A stretch of 64,000 nt of DNA, taken from positions 1 to 64,000 of the forward strand of contig DATFCQ010000051.1 of NCBI GenBank assembly GCA_035252905.1. Reading direction: 5' to 3'. Below, piece by piece: positions 25,098-33,367 of the stretch. Position numbers and translations under genes: made by a program. The first letter of the stretch is position 1; each line of letters opens with the position of its first letter. The notes under the pieces were generated by a model, which did not search any database, had not been told where the DNA came from, and was given only the letters and a program-made list of their open reading frames with translations. The DNA is from AP-15 sp035252905. Its GTDB lineage: Bacteria > Pseudomonadota > Alphaproteobacteria > ATCC43930 > CGMCC-115725.

Positions 25098-26594
25098 CTA
25101 CTCCGGCCGCGCGCCGTAGCGGTGGACATGATAGGGCGTGCGGGCGAGACCCGGACAATAGCTACCGACCACCGGTTCGAGGGCCTCGTAGAGCCGGCGG
25201 TTGTCGGCATTGGCGGCGGCGAGCCGCTCGCGCGCCGCCGCGACCCGGTCGCGCAGGCGGTCGAGATCGACGGTCAGGACGCGGCGGTTTTCAACCACGA
25301 GGCGCCCCCCGATCATCACGCTGTGCACCGCGTTTCCGTCCTCGCTGTGCACGAACTGGTTGACCGGGTCGTTGAGCGGCAGCCAGTTCGGGTGGTCGAG
25401 ATCGAGGAGGACGAGATCGGCCTTGTAGCCGGGCGCGATGCGGCCGATGCGGTCGCCAAAGCCGAGCGCCCGGGCGCTGCCCTCGGTCGCCGCCAGGGCC
25501 GCCTCGCGCGTCGTCAGCCAGCGCCGCCATTCCGGCCCCTGCACCTTCGAGACAAAGGAAGCGAGCCGCATCGCCTCGTACATGTTCTGATTGTCGGAAC
25601 AGTTCGCTCCGTCGGTGCCGATGCCGAGATTGACATGATGGTCGAGCATTGCGCGCGCATCGGCGAGACCGGCGCCGAGCCGCATGTTGCTGCCGGGGTT
25701 GTGCGCGATCGAGGCGCCGCGATCGCCGAGCCGGGCCATGTCGTCGTCATCGAGCCAGACGCCGTGGGCGACCGTGAAATCGGGCCCGAGCACGCCGAGG
25801 TCGTCGAGATGCGCGGTCAGGCTCTTGCCGTAGAGCCGCATCCCGGCGATCGCCTGCACCTTGGATTCGGCGACATGACTGTGCAGGCCGAGGCCGAACT
25901 CGCGCGCCAAGGCGGCGCAGCCGCGGATGAACGCGTCCGAGCAATGGTGCGGGATCGTCGGCGCCACCGCCGGGCGCACCCGGTCGCGATCGAACGACCC
26001 GTGTTGGAGCGCCGCGCGCACCGCTTGCAGGGTCGCTTCGCCCGGCGGCAGGCGCAGCCCCGCAACCCGCGCACGCAAGGTCTCGGGCAGTGCCTCGGAA
26101 AGCCCGGGGATCGCCTCGAAAAAACTGCGGTCGGCGATCATCGGGGCGATCACCGCGCACATGCCGATTTCCGCATAGGCCGAGGCAACCAACGAAAGGC
26201 CGTCGCGGCTCGGCAACGGCCATTCGACAAACAGATCGTAGCAGGCGGTGCAGCCCTTCAGGACCATCTCGACCGCGCCGAGCTGGGCGGTCAGGTGGAG
26301 ATCCTCGGGGCCGCGATGGCCGGTCAGCCAAGGCGCCGCGGTCAACAATAATTCGAGGGTCCAGCGGTCGCCCATGCCCTTGGCGAGATTGCCGTGGGCA
26401 TGGGTGTGCGCGTTGACGAGGCCGGGATGGACCAGTTTGCGCTCGGCCGCAATCACGGCCGCGCCTTCCGGCGCCGGAGAGCCCGGCGGGCCGATCTCGC
26501 GGATCGCGTCATCCTCGATCAGGATGTCGGCCGGATCGGCGGTGCCGGCGGCGATGTCGAGCACGCGGCCGCCGCGCAGGATCGTATAAGCCAT
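25098..26594 (-). CDS. amidohydrolase, TRZ/ATZ type
   Basis: 498 residues from MAYTILRGGRVLDIAAGTAD, with GAGGGAG upstream. Motifs: HPGLVNAHTHAHGNLAKGMG (HxH pair, about 65-67), LHSHVAESKVQ (third His), AHGVWLDDDDMARL (fourth His), IAHNPGSNMRLGAGLADARA and IGTDGANCSDNQNMYEAMRL (metal Asp). The SDNQ stretch is typical of guanine-deaminase-like and atrazine-chlorohydrolase-like enzymes. It is divergent from the AtzG/AtzE-like pair (about 145 bases between starts); in triazine and cyanuric acid pathways deaminating amidohydrolases and AtzE-type amidases act in sequence, so a linked role in N-compound breakdown is possible. Confidence 0.9.
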   Translation of the reverse strand: MAYTILRGGRVLDIAAGTADPADILIEDDAIREIGPPGSPAPEGAAVIAAERKLVHPGLVNAHTHAHGNLAKGMGDRWTLELLLTAAPWLTGHRGPEDLHLTAQLGAVEMVLKGCTACYDLFVEWPLPSRDGLSLVASAYAEIGMCAVIAPMIADRSFFEAIPGLSEALPETLRARVAGLRLPPGEATLQAVRAALQHGSFDRDRVRPAVAPTIPHHCSDAFIRGCAALAREFGLGLHSHVAESKVQAIAGMRLYGKSLTAHLDDLGVLGPDFTVAHGVWLDDDDMARLGDRGASIAHNPGSNMRLGAGLADARAMLDHHVNLGIGTDGANCSDNQNMYEAMRLASFVSKVQGPEWRRWLTTREAALAATEGSARALGFGDRIGRIAPGYKADLVLLDLDHPNWLPLNDPVNQFVHSEDGNAVHSVMIGGRLVVENRRVLTVDLDRLRDRVAAARERLAAANADNRRLYEALEPVVGSYCPGLARTPYHVHRYGARPE

Positions 26595-26739
26595 CGGATC
26601 GCTCCCTCGGCGCGTTCGCCGCAAGACAGTAGAGCAATGGGCCGCCGCCCGTCACCCGGCGCGGCAATGCAAGGCTGTTGCACTTTCGATCCGGCGGTCG
26701 AGAATGGGCTCGGCGGCCCGACGGGAGGATCAGATCATC

Positions 26740-26922
26740 ATGGACAAAGCGACCCTGGAACTGCTGGCGCGGCGCGCCGGATTGGACAAGGCGCTGAGAG
26801 AATTTCCCGACGATGTTGCCGCCGCCGCCGAACAGGCGAGCGGCGCCGTCGCGCGGATCAAGGCGCCGAGCGATCCGCGCGCCGAGCCGTGGCCGCCGAT
26901 GCGCGCCGGGAGGAGCCTGTGA
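26740..26922 (+). CDS. AtzG-like small subunit (DUF4089), first copy
   Basis: 60 residues: MDKATLELLARRAGLDKALR, an acidic helical middle (EFPDDVAAAAEQASGAVARI) and the end AEPWPPMRAGRSL. Length, position and pattern (amphipathic helices, then a segment ending near P-F/W) fit AtzG, the small partner that stabilises AtzE, the 1-carboxybiuret hydrolase, in a GatC-like manner. The stop overlaps the GTG start of the amidase (GTGA), so the two are translationally coupled. Sequence identity to true AtzG cannot be judged here. Confidence 0.75.
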   Translation: MDKATLELLARRAGLDKALREFPDDVAAAAEQASGAVARIKAPSDPRAEPWPPMRAGRSL

Positions 26923-28313
26923 GCGACCTCTACTGGCTCACGGCGAGGGAGGCGGCGCAGGCGATCGCCGCCCGCAAGCTCTCGCCGGTCGAACTGACGA
27001 CGGCGCTCCTGGAGCGGATCGGCCGGCTCGACCCGAAGCTCCATGCGTTCATCCGCCTCGACGCCGAAGCGGCGATGGACGCGGCGCGAGCGGCCGAAGC
27101 CGAGATCGCCGCGGGCCGCCCACGCGGGCCATTGCACGGCGTGCCGGTCGGCATCAAGGACATCATCGATGTCGCGGGCCTGCCGACGACCTGCCATTCC
27201 AAGATCCTGATCGACAACATCGCCGCCTCCGATGCGGTGTGCGTGGCGCGACTGCGCGGCGCCGGCGCGATCATCCTCGGAAAATTGTCGACGCACGAAT
27301 TCGCGATCGGCGGCCCCAGCTTCGACCTGCCCTGGCCGCCCGCACGCAACCCGTGGAACCCCGATCATCACCCCGGCGGCTCGTCTTCGGGATCGGGCGC
27401 GGGGGTCGCCGCCGGCCTGTTCCCCTTGGCCCTGGGCAGCGACACCGGCGGCAGCGTGCGCAACCCGGCCAGCGCCTGCGGCATCGTCGGGCTCAAGCCG
27501 ACCTACGGCCTGGTGTCGCGCCGCGGCGTCTTTCCGCTGTCCTTCACGCTCGACCATGTCGGCCCACTGACCCGCACCGTGGCCGACAACGCGCTGATAT
27601 TGGAGGTCATCGCCGGTCATGATCCGCTCGACCCCGGCAGCGCCGCCGCGCCGGCCGGGCATTATGCGCGCCGATTGGAGCACGGCGCGCGCGGGCTGCG
27701 CATCGGCTTCATCCGGCATTTCCACCAGACCGACCTGCCGGCCGATGCCGAGGTCGCGGCCGCACTGGAGAACGTCGCCCAGACCCTGGAGGGGCTCGGC
27801 GCTCAGATCCGCGAGGTCCGCCTGCCGACGCTCGGCGAGTTCGGCGCCGTCAACCGGGTGATCCTGCAGAGCGAGGCCTGGGCGATCCACGGCCCCTGGC
27901 TGCGCGAGCGGCCCGGCGATTACGGCCGGCTCGCCCGCCGTCGCCTGATGCCCGGGGCTTTCCTCGGCGCCGGCGACTACGTGCAGGCCGCACGCCGGCG
28001 GCTCGAAATGATCGCCGCGGTCGAAGACACCCTGCGCGAGGTCGACGTCCTGATGTGTGCCAGCGCGATGGATCCGCCGAGCCGGATCGAGGATGCGGCC
28101 GAGACCGAGCGCACCTATCCGCGGCAGGCGCGCACGCCGTTCAACGTGACCGGCCATCCGGCACTGGCGATGATGGCCGGTCTGTCACGCGGCGGGCTGC
28201 CATTGTCGGTGCAGTTTGTCGGCCGCACCTTCGAGGAAGCCACACTGTTCCAGATCGCGCGCGCCTGGGAACGCGCTTCCGGCACCGACGAAAAGCACCC
28301 GCCTGTGCAGTAA
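26919..28313 (+). CDS. amidase-signature hydrolase, AtzE-like, first copy
   Basis: 464 residues from GTG 26919 with GGGAGGAG before it. The amidase signature triad is visible: Lys in VPVGIKDIIDVAG (about 78), cis-Ser in PGGSSSGSGAGVAAG (about 155) and the nucleophile Ser in LGSDTGGSVRNPA (about 178). GLKPTYGLVSRRGVFPLS follows. Together with the overlapping AtzG-like gene it forms a two-subunit amidase resembling AtzE/AtzG or GatA/GatC. The second copy (33368-34756) is clearly paralogous: EFAxGGPSFDLPWPPARNPW is shared. The native substrate is unknown. Confidence 0.9.
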   Translation: MSDLYWLTAREAAQAIAARKLSPVELTTALLERIGRLDPKLHAFIRLDAEAAMDAARAAEAEIAAGRPRGPLHGVPVGIKDIIDVAGLPTTCHSKILIDNIAASDAVCVARLRGAGAIILGKLSTHEFAIGGPSFDLPWPPARNPWNPDHHPGGSSSGSGAGVAAGLFPLALGSDTGGSVRNPASACGIVGLKPTYGLVSRRGVFPLSFTLDHVGPLTRTVADNALILEVIAGHDPLDPGSAAAPAGHYARRLEHGARGLRIGFIRHFHQTDLPADAEVAAALENVAQTLEGLGAQIREVRLPTLGEFGAVNRVILQSEAWAIHGPWLRERPGDYGRLARRRLMPGAFLGAGDYVQAARRRLEMIAAVEDTLREVDVLMCASAMDPPSRIEDAAETERTYPRQARTPFNVTGHPALAMMAGLSRGGLPLSVQFVGRTFEEATLFQIARAWERASGTDEKHPPVQ

Positions 28314-28331
28314 GCGGGCGGAGGGCCGATC

Positions 28332-28778
28332 ATGACCAACCCCGACCGGTTCGCTCTCGAACGCTTTGTCACGGCCCAGGCACCCGTCTTTTCCTCGGTA
28401 GTGGAGGAGCTCAAGGCGGGCCGCAAGCGCAGCCATTGGATGTGGTTCATCTTTCCGCAATTGCGCGGGCTGGGCCGTTCCCCGACGGCCGAGCTCTACG
28501 GCATCGGCTCGCTTGACGAGGCGCGCGCCTACCTCGCCCATCCGGTGCTGGGACCCCGGCTCGATCGGTGCACCCGCCTGGTTCTCGCCATCGAGAACAG
28601 CTCGTTGCATCGGATATTCGGATCGCCGGACGACCTCAAATTCCGCTCCTCGATGACCCTGTTCGCGCTCGCGGCAGGGGATCAGGGAAGCCCGTTCCGG
28701 CAGGCTCTCGACCGCTGGTGCGACGGCCAAGTCGATGAAAGGACGCGGGAGCTGTTGGACACCGGCGGTCGGCACTAG
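28332..28778 (+). CDS. DUF1810 family protein
   Basis: 148 residues with the family pattern RFALERFVTAQ near the start, GRKRSHWMWFIFPQLRGLG (about 33-51), YGIGSLDEARAYLAHPVLGP and GSPDDLKFRSSMTLFA. DUF1810 proteins (some labelled calpastatin-like) are small cytoplasmic proteins with no established reaction. It follows the amidase by 18 bases on the same strand and is followed by the lipoprotein gene, but there is no functional reason to link them. Confidence 0.92.
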   Translation: MTNPDRFALERFVTAQAPVFSSVVEELKAGRKRSHWMWFIFPQLRGLGRSPTAELYGIGSLDEARAYLAHPVLGPRLDRCTRLVLAIENSSLHRIFGSPDDLKFRSSMTLFALAAGDQGSPFRQALDRWCDGQVDERTRELLDTGGRH

Positions 28779-28809
28779 GCGGACGCCGGGATCGGAATGG
28801 GGGGACAAC

Positions 28810-30234
28810 ATGCGGCTGCCGGCAGCCTGCTACCTCTTGGCCCTGCTTGCCTTCAGTGCCGCGGGATGCCAGCCGAATGCTCCGCTCCGTTATCGGACGG
28901 ATGCGTGTCTGGCGCCGGCCGGCGCCACCGGCGACGCGTGCGGCGTCTCCTCCTTGGAGGAGCATCGGCTGCAGAACCACCCCGGCCAATCCTTCCTGCT
29001 CGGCTTTGTCGAGGTCGACGATCAGGGCAGGCCGTATATCCGCAACCAGATCCCCCTATTGTTCAACCGGATCGAGCAGGAGGCCCGGTACCGGGACCTG
29101 TCGATCGTCGTCTTCGTCCACGGCTGGAAGCACAACGACGCGCCGACCGACGACAATGTCGTCGCGTTTCGCCGCCTGTTGCGGCAGGTGGCCGAAATTG
29201 AATTGCAGCGGGCGCCGACCTACTGGCCGAAGCGCAAGGTGGTCGGGATCTATATCGGGTGGCGCGGGCTTTCGTTCGGCGCCGGCGAGATCGGGCAGGA
29301 CCTGACGTTCTGGACGCGCATGGCTGCCGCCCATCGCGTCGCCGAGGGAGCGGTGCGCGAGGTGTTGGCGCGCGCCAAGGCGCTGCGCGACGCCGTCGAC
29401 GCCTCATCCTGGCCCGGCCATCAGGATCACCGCAGCACCCGATTGATCACGATCGGGCACAGCTTTGGCGGATTGATCGTCTACACGGCCCTGTCGCAAT
29501 ACTTCATCGACCAAGCGGTACAGAGCGAGGCGGCACCATTCGCCCGATCCCTGCTGCCCGCGCCGGCGCAAGGCGGACCGGACAAGGGCAAGGAGATCGC
29601 CGGGTACGGCGACCTCGTGGTCGTCGTCAATCCGGCGATCGAAGCGACGCGCTTCGAGCCGATCCGCGAATTGATGCAGAACCGCCGCAGCCCGGGCGGT
29701 TTTGCCCCGAACCAGAACCCGGTCTTTGTCGAGGTCACCTCGGACGCCGATTGGGCGACCGGCATCGCCTTCCCCGCCGGGCGCCTCGTCAACACGACGG
29801 TCGAGAGCTTTACCGGCCAGGGCGAGCGGCAGGAAGCGATGGCCGCGCTCGGCCATTATCCCCTGTTCTGGACCCATCGCCTCGCGGGCCCTGCGGCCCG
29901 AGCGGACCAGAACCCGACGCCGCCGCCGATCGACGTCGAACAGGAATGCCGCGACTTCGCCCGCTTCACTACGCAGGAGCGGGCCGACGGCTATCTGAAA
30001 CCCGGCTGGCGGCGGCGCTACCGGACCGGCGCCGTACTGACTGCGAACGCGAATTTCGACCCCAACGACCCCTTCTGGATCATCACCACCGACCAATCGA
30101 TGATCGAGGGCCACAACGACATCGAGGAGCCGGTCTTTGTCGATTTCATCCGCCAGCTCTATGACGACCTCGTCCGCCTCAAGGAGGACGTGCCGTGCCG
30201 CACCACACCGGGCGCGGCGCGCAAGATAGGATGA
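28810..30234 (+). CDS. putative lipoprotein alpha/beta hydrolase
   Basis: 474 residues. The start MRLPAACYLLALLAFSAAGC gives a signal peptide with a lipobox-like AAGC at residues 17-20, so it is probably exported and lipidated. SIVVFVHGWKHNDAP provides the oxyanion HG motif, ITIGHSFGGLIVYTAL the Ser nucleophile elbow (G-H-S-F-G), and YPLFWTHRL a late His candidate. This resembles large esterase/lipase-like proteins of unknown substrate. GGGGGGA lies before the ATG. It ends just before the half REP element at 30243. Confidence 0.8.
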   Translation: MRLPAACYLLALLAFSAAGCQPNAPLRYRTDACLAPAGATGDACGVSSLEEHRLQNHPGQSFLLGFVEVDDQGRPYIRNQIPLLFNRIEQEARYRDLSIVVFVHGWKHNDAPTDDNVVAFRRLLRQVAEIELQRAPTYWPKRKVVGIYIGWRGLSFGAGEIGQDLTFWTRMAAAHRVAEGAVREVLARAKALRDAVDASSWPGHQDHRSTRLITIGHSFGGLIVYTALSQYFIDQAVQSEAAPFARSLLPAPAQGGPDKGKEIAGYGDLVVVVNPAIEATRFEPIRELMQNRRSPGGFAPNQNPVFVEVTSDADWATGIAFPAGRLVNTTVESFTGQGERQEAMAALGHYPLFWTHRLAGPAARADQNPTPPPIDVEQECRDFARFTTQERADGYLKPGWRRRYRTGAVLTANANFDPNDPFWIITTDQSMIEGHNDIEEPVFVDFIRQLYDDLVRLKEDVPCRTTPGAARKIG

Positions 30235-30242
30235 ACAAGATG

Positions 30243-30267
30243 GCGGAATACGCTGCGCTATTCCGCC
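30243..30267. repeat. single REP half-element, copy 5
   Basis: GCGGAATACGCTGCGCTATT plus CCGCC form one hairpin only, followed by TTTTCAAACAGG, similar to the tail seen with copies 1, 3 and 4. The CTAC/GTAG part and the second hairpin are missing, so this copy is decayed or solitary. Confidence 0.65.
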
Positions 30268-30325
30268 GCTTTTCAAACAGGATCCAAATCAAAACAGATT
30301 TAAACTGATCCCTCTTTTTCCAAAC

Positions 30326-31639
30326 TCATGCAGCCACCGGCTCCAACTCTCCCTCCAGCTCCTCGCGCTCTACCTTGTGATGGTTGACAAGGAGTGTACG
30401 GATTGTCAGCTCGGAGACTGCGAAGTGAGCGGCGGCCTCCTGCTGCGCTTCCATCGAATAGTCGCCCGCCAGCATTTCATCGACGGCTTCGAAGGGGGCG
30501 AGCAATTCCGCCGCAAAGGACCGCTGCATTTTTTGATGATAGGTATGAGCGCGCGTCGCCGGGTGCAGGCATCCCGGGATCGGCAGGATGATCCGATTGC
30601 CGAGCAGCCGCGCCAATTCGAAGCGTCGTCCAGTTTCCCATTTCGAGCGGAACACGACGCGCCCCTCTGTCGGCCCTCGGTCGAGAGCGAATGAGATCTG
30701 CGGTCCGATGGTCCGGCCCGTCAAGGCCCGCGCCTGCACGCCGGCGAGCTTGGCCAAGGTATGGTTATCGATTTTCTTAGAGCCGAGCCGTTCCTGATCG
30801 CGAAGCGCCCGGGCCGCCAACGCACCGAGCCGCCAAGCCGGAACCTCCGCGGCTCGCGGCAGCTCGGGGTTTGGCTTGAACGCGACAACATCGCGCGGCG
30901 ATGCGTCGAAGCCGCTCTCGGCGGCGACCCGAGCCAAGCTTTCGGCGGTCAGCAGCGAGCCGCCGCGAGCGTGATCGGCCGCGAGTTCTTCGACCGCTTG
31001 TTCGCCAAGCAAAGCAGTGTCCGCCACCAGACGCTCGAGCACTGTAGGCTCGGCCTCATCAGGGTCCTTGCCAGAGAGGGCTTCCAGTTTCCGGCGCTTG
31101 AACAGGTCACGGTCCGCGCGCTCGATCAGAACATCGCGCCAGATGCAGTCGAGATTGGTCTCACTGATGCCCTGATCCCGCAGCCGACCCAAAATGCGCG
31201 GGATAAAAGCGTCCAAGGCTGCCTCAAACTGTGTAGAGGGCAGGACGCACGGGGACGCTCCAAGATACCGGAAAGGCTTTGCATTCGGCCGGACAGAGCG
31301 TTCGGCCAGCAAGGCTGTCCTCACCCCATCGGAAAAGATCGTCAGGTTCGGCCAGACATAGCCCTCGCCGATTGCCGTCATCTTGTGGGCGCGCCACCAT
31401 TCCGGGGCACTGGATTGGGGTTCGAAGCGCAGCCTCCACCAATTCCAGGCAAGCCACTCGGCGGCGTGATAGCCTGAAACCAGAGGTCCTGGCCGATAAG
31501 CCGAGATGAAGAAATCCATGCCACTGGTCAACTCGACCTCGCCGGCGCGGATCGTGAACAGGCCGAAACAGGCGCATTCCTCGGGCGTCCCCTCATCCAG
31601 CCGCTCTGGCGCCAGCGCGATCTCTAGCCCTGCGGCCAT
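30326..31639 (-). CDS. uncharacterised protein with degenerate ImmA/IrrE-like C-terminal domain
   Basis: 437 residues. ATG 31639 has GGAGGG six bases upstream, and the first bases overlap the end of the preceding small gene, so the two are coupled. The N-terminal half has no recognised domain (it contains FEPQSSAPEWWRAHKMTAIG). The C-terminal part, SKWETGRRFELARLLGNRII then MQRSFAAELLAPFEAVDEML and AAHFAVSELTIRTLLVNHHK, follows the ImmA/IrrE plan: a metallopeptidase helix, an FAxxLLxP segment and a winged-helix-like end. The HExxH zinc motif is replaced by RFELAR, so peptidase activity is doubtful. With its partner it looks like a two-gene module of unknown role, perhaps stress, toxin-antitoxin or defence. 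Confidence 0.6.
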   Translation of the reverse strand: MAAGLEIALAPERLDEGTPEECACFGLFTIRAGEVELTSGMDFFISAYRPGPLVSGYHAAEWLAWNWWRLRFEPQSSAPEWWRAHKMTAIGEGYVWPNLTIFSDGVRTALLAERSVRPNAKPFRYLGASPCVLPSTQFEAALDAFIPRILGRLRDQGISETNLDCIWRDVLIERADRDLFKRRKLEALSGKDPDEAEPTVLERLVADTALLGEQAVEELAADHARGGSLLTAESLARVAAESGFDASPRDVVAFKPNPELPRAAEVPAWRLGALAARALRDQERLGSKKIDNHTLAKLAGVQARALTGRTIGPQISFALDRGPTEGRVVFRSKWETGRRFELARLLGNRIILPIPGCLHPATRAHTYHQKMQRSFAAELLAPFEAVDEMLAGDYSMEAQQEAAAHFAVSELTIRTLLVNHHKVEREELEGELEPVAA

Positions 31640-32064
31640 CGTGCCCTCCATTCCCGGAGTATGTACCGACGCATTTCCGGCTCGTCTTCCCCAATCCGAT
31701 AGCCGTGATACGATGTATCCGGGGGTTTGGCTTTGGCTTCGTAGACTTCCCCCTCGGCATCAACGGCCCATACGTATTTGGGCACCCCGCCGGACTCGAA
31801 CCGGCTGACCATTCCCGCTGCGAGGCCTTTGCGGAACAGCATTACTGCGTCCGCACGGAGCAGCGGGCGAAGCTCGTCGCAGAGCGATTTCGAAGGCCGC
31901 GGATTGATCGGCGGCACGAAGCCGTAGTCACCGGGGTAGAGTTTGTGAAGGCTGCTGCCGCCATAGCGCAAACGGACCGCCAGAGCCTGCAACTCCTCGG
32001 CCCCGACCGACTCTGCGGGAAGGACGCGGCGGTCCGGCCGGTTGCTCTGTCGCTTTCTCGTCAT
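31624..32064 (-). CDS. uncharacterised protein, partner of the ImmA/IrrE-like gene
   Basis: 146 residues starting MTRKRQSNRPDRRVLPAES, with a basic N-terminus, then GGSSLHKLYPGDYGFVPP, RPSKSLCDELRPLLRADAVM, GGVPKYVWAVDAEGEVYEAK and YHGYRIGEDEPEMRRYILRE. I recall similar small hypothetical proteins next to a larger partner in other proteobacteria but no named domain. The C-terminal beta-rich half with YVWAVDxxGEVYEAK is the best-defined part. It overlaps the next gene by 16 bases, which supports a paired function. It could be a toxin or antitoxin; nothing in the sequence decides this. Confidence 0.6.
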   Translation of the reverse strand: MTRKRQSNRPDRRVLPAESVGAEELQALAVRLRYGGSSLHKLYPGDYGFVPPINPRPSKSLCDELRPLLRADAVMLFRKGLAAGMVSRFESGGVPKYVWAVDAEGEVYEAKAKPPDTSYHGYRIGEDEPEMRRYILREWRARWPQG

Positions 32065-32088
32065 GCCTGACGCGCGCCGCACCCAGCC

Positions 32089-32832
32089 CTATTGCGCGAT
32101 ATACCCGCCGTCGATGACCAGTTCGGCGCCGGTAACGAACGAGGCCTCGTCGGAGGCGAGGAACAACACGCCGTAGGCGACCTCGATCGGCTGGCCGATC
32201 CGGCGCAGCGGGGTCATTGCGATCTTCTCGTCGCGCTCGCCGGCATTGGTCGCGTTCAGCATCGGCGGCATGTAGCCGGGATGGACGGTGTTGACCCGCA
32301 CGCCCATGGGGCCGTAGCGCACCGCCGCCGCCTTCGAATAGATCCGCACTGCACCCTTCGACGCGTGATAGGCCGGGTGGCCGCTGCCGCCGCCGACAAA
32401 GCCCATGATCGAGCTGATGTTGACGATCGAACCGCCTCCGGTCTTGGCCATCTGCTCGGCGGCGAGCTTGGTGCCGAGAAAGACGCTGGTCTGGTTGACC
32501 GCGATGATGCGGTCCCACCCTTCAAGGGCGTCGCGGTCGCCGACCGAGCTGCCGGAGATCCCGGCATTGTTGACGAGGATGTCGAGCCGGCCGTAGCGCG
32601 CCACCGTCGCCGCGATCAGGTCGCGCCACTCGGCCTCGCGCGTCACGTCGATCGTCGCGGCCTGGGCCTCGCCGCCGCCGGCGCGGATGTCGGCGGCGAT
32701 CGCCTCGGCTTCTTTCGCCAGGATATCGGCGACGAAGAGCCTCGCGCCCTCCGCCGCGAACAGGCGCGCCTCGGCCTCCCCCATGCCGTGCGCCGCGCCG
32801 GTCACGATCGCCACCTTGTCCTTGAGCCGCAT
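32089..32832 (-). CDS. short-chain dehydrogenase/reductase (SDR)
   Basis: 247 residues from MRLKDKVAIVTGAAHGMGEA: the TGxxxGxG cofactor loop at 12-19, then VADI after strand 2 (Asp indicates NAD(H) preference), LVNNAGISG, VNISSIMG (Ser), YHASKGAV (Tyr and Lys of YxxxK) and VNTVHPGYMPP. A classical oxidoreductase of the 3-alpha/20-beta-hydroxysteroid-dehydrogenase type; substrate not inferable. It stops 24 bases before the ImmA-like pair begins on the same strand. Confidence 0.92.
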   Translation of the reverse strand: MRLKDKVAIVTGAAHGMGEAEARLFAAEGARLFVADILAKEAEAIAADIRAGGGEAQAATIDVTREAEWRDLIAATVARYGRLDILVNNAGISGSSVGDRDALEGWDRIIAVNQTSVFLGTKLAAEQMAKTGGGSIVNISSIMGFVGGGSGHPAYHASKGAVRIYSKAAAVRYGPMGVRVNTVHPGYMPPMLNATNAGERDEKIAMTPLRRIGQPIEVAYGVLFLASDEASFVTGAELVIDGGYIAQ

Positions 32833-32946
32833 AAGGACCCCCGTTTTGCTGTAGGCGGACATCGCCGGCGCTTGTGTTGCGACCGGCGATGATCCGAGAA
32901 TACCGGCTGCCGACCGGCCGTGCCAGACAGACCGGGCCGGCGCGGC

Positions 32947-32986
32947 GCGGATTGCGGAGAGCAAGAGCGGATTGCGGAGAGCAAGA
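32947..32986 (+). repeat. exact tandem duplication of a 20-bp unit
   Basis: GCGGATTGCGGAGAGCAAGA occurs twice in direct succession and ends next to the ATG of the SDR stub. The repeated GGAGAGCAAGA is the stub's putative ribosome-binding site, so the duplication copies the translation signal. Confidence 0.85.
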
Positions 32987-32987
32987 G

Positions 32988-33060
32988 ATGAATGGGACCG
33001 GCCAGGCGGCGATCGTGACCGGGGCCTCGCGCGGCATCGGGCGGGCACTTCGGACCGCGG
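32988..33060 (+). pseudogene. truncated SDR (N-terminal stub)
   Basis: ATG 32988 opens MNGTGQAAIVTGASRGIGRA, a clear SDR first strand and TGxxxGxG loop, but the similarity stops after about 24 codons. The sequence then runs into GC-rich palindromic DNA (GGACCGCGGGCGTCCCGCCC to CCGCGGTCC) and a dispersed repeat shared with 50643. It is most likely an SDR cut short by insertion or deletion. Confidence 0.75.
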
Positions 33061-33082
33061 GCGTCCCGCCCGCATGCGGCCG

Positions 33083-33155
33083 AGACGGCCGCGGTCCCAG
33101 GGGTGCGGGGTCGGCCGGACGACCGCCTTCAAACCGATGCACAATTTGCTTTAGA
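33083..33155 (-). repeat. dispersed repeat, copy A
   Basis: Read on the minus strand this contains GCAAATTGTGCATCGGTTTG followed by AAGGCGGTCGTCCGGCCGA. The same core (19 of 20 bases, then a weaker match) occurs on the plus strand at about 50644-50690. In this copy it adjoins a GGACCGCGG...CCGCGGTCC palindrome. Confidence 0.6.
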
Positions 33156-33181
33156 AGGCTGCAGGGCTGGGGAGATCGCCG

Positions 33182-33364
33182 ATGACCCGACAGGAACTCG
33201 ACCTGATATTGACGCGGCTCGGACTGGCCGTGCCGGAACGCGAGCGGGACGAGATCGCCGCCGCCGCGCATCTGATCGACGAGATGAATGCGCGGCTGCG
33301 CCCGCCCGGCGGGCGCGACGTCGCCGCCGAGCCGGCGCATGTCGTCCGCTTTCCGGAGGGCTGA
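33182..33364 (+). CDS. AtzG-like small subunit (DUF4089-like), second copy
   Basis: 60 residues: MTRQELDLILTRLGLAVPER, a helix ERDEIAAAAHLIDEMNARLR, and the end DVAAEPAHVVRFPEG. Amphipathic helices followed by a short segment with FPEG fit the AtzG/GatC-like small subunit plan, and the position just before an AtzE-like amidase (three bases between stop and start) matches the first copy. It is only weakly similar to that copy (60 residues each), so the assignment rests on context plus length. Confidence 0.7.
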   Translation: MTRQELDLILTRLGLAVPERERDEIAAAAHLIDEMNARLRPPGGRDVAAEPAHVVRFPEG

Positions 33365-33367
33365 ACC

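Noticed and set aside
24309..26351. 680-codon plus-strand frame overlapping cytochrome and amidohydrolase genes
   Set aside because: It is out of frame with the cytochrome and antisense to the amidohydrolase, and shows no motif of its own.
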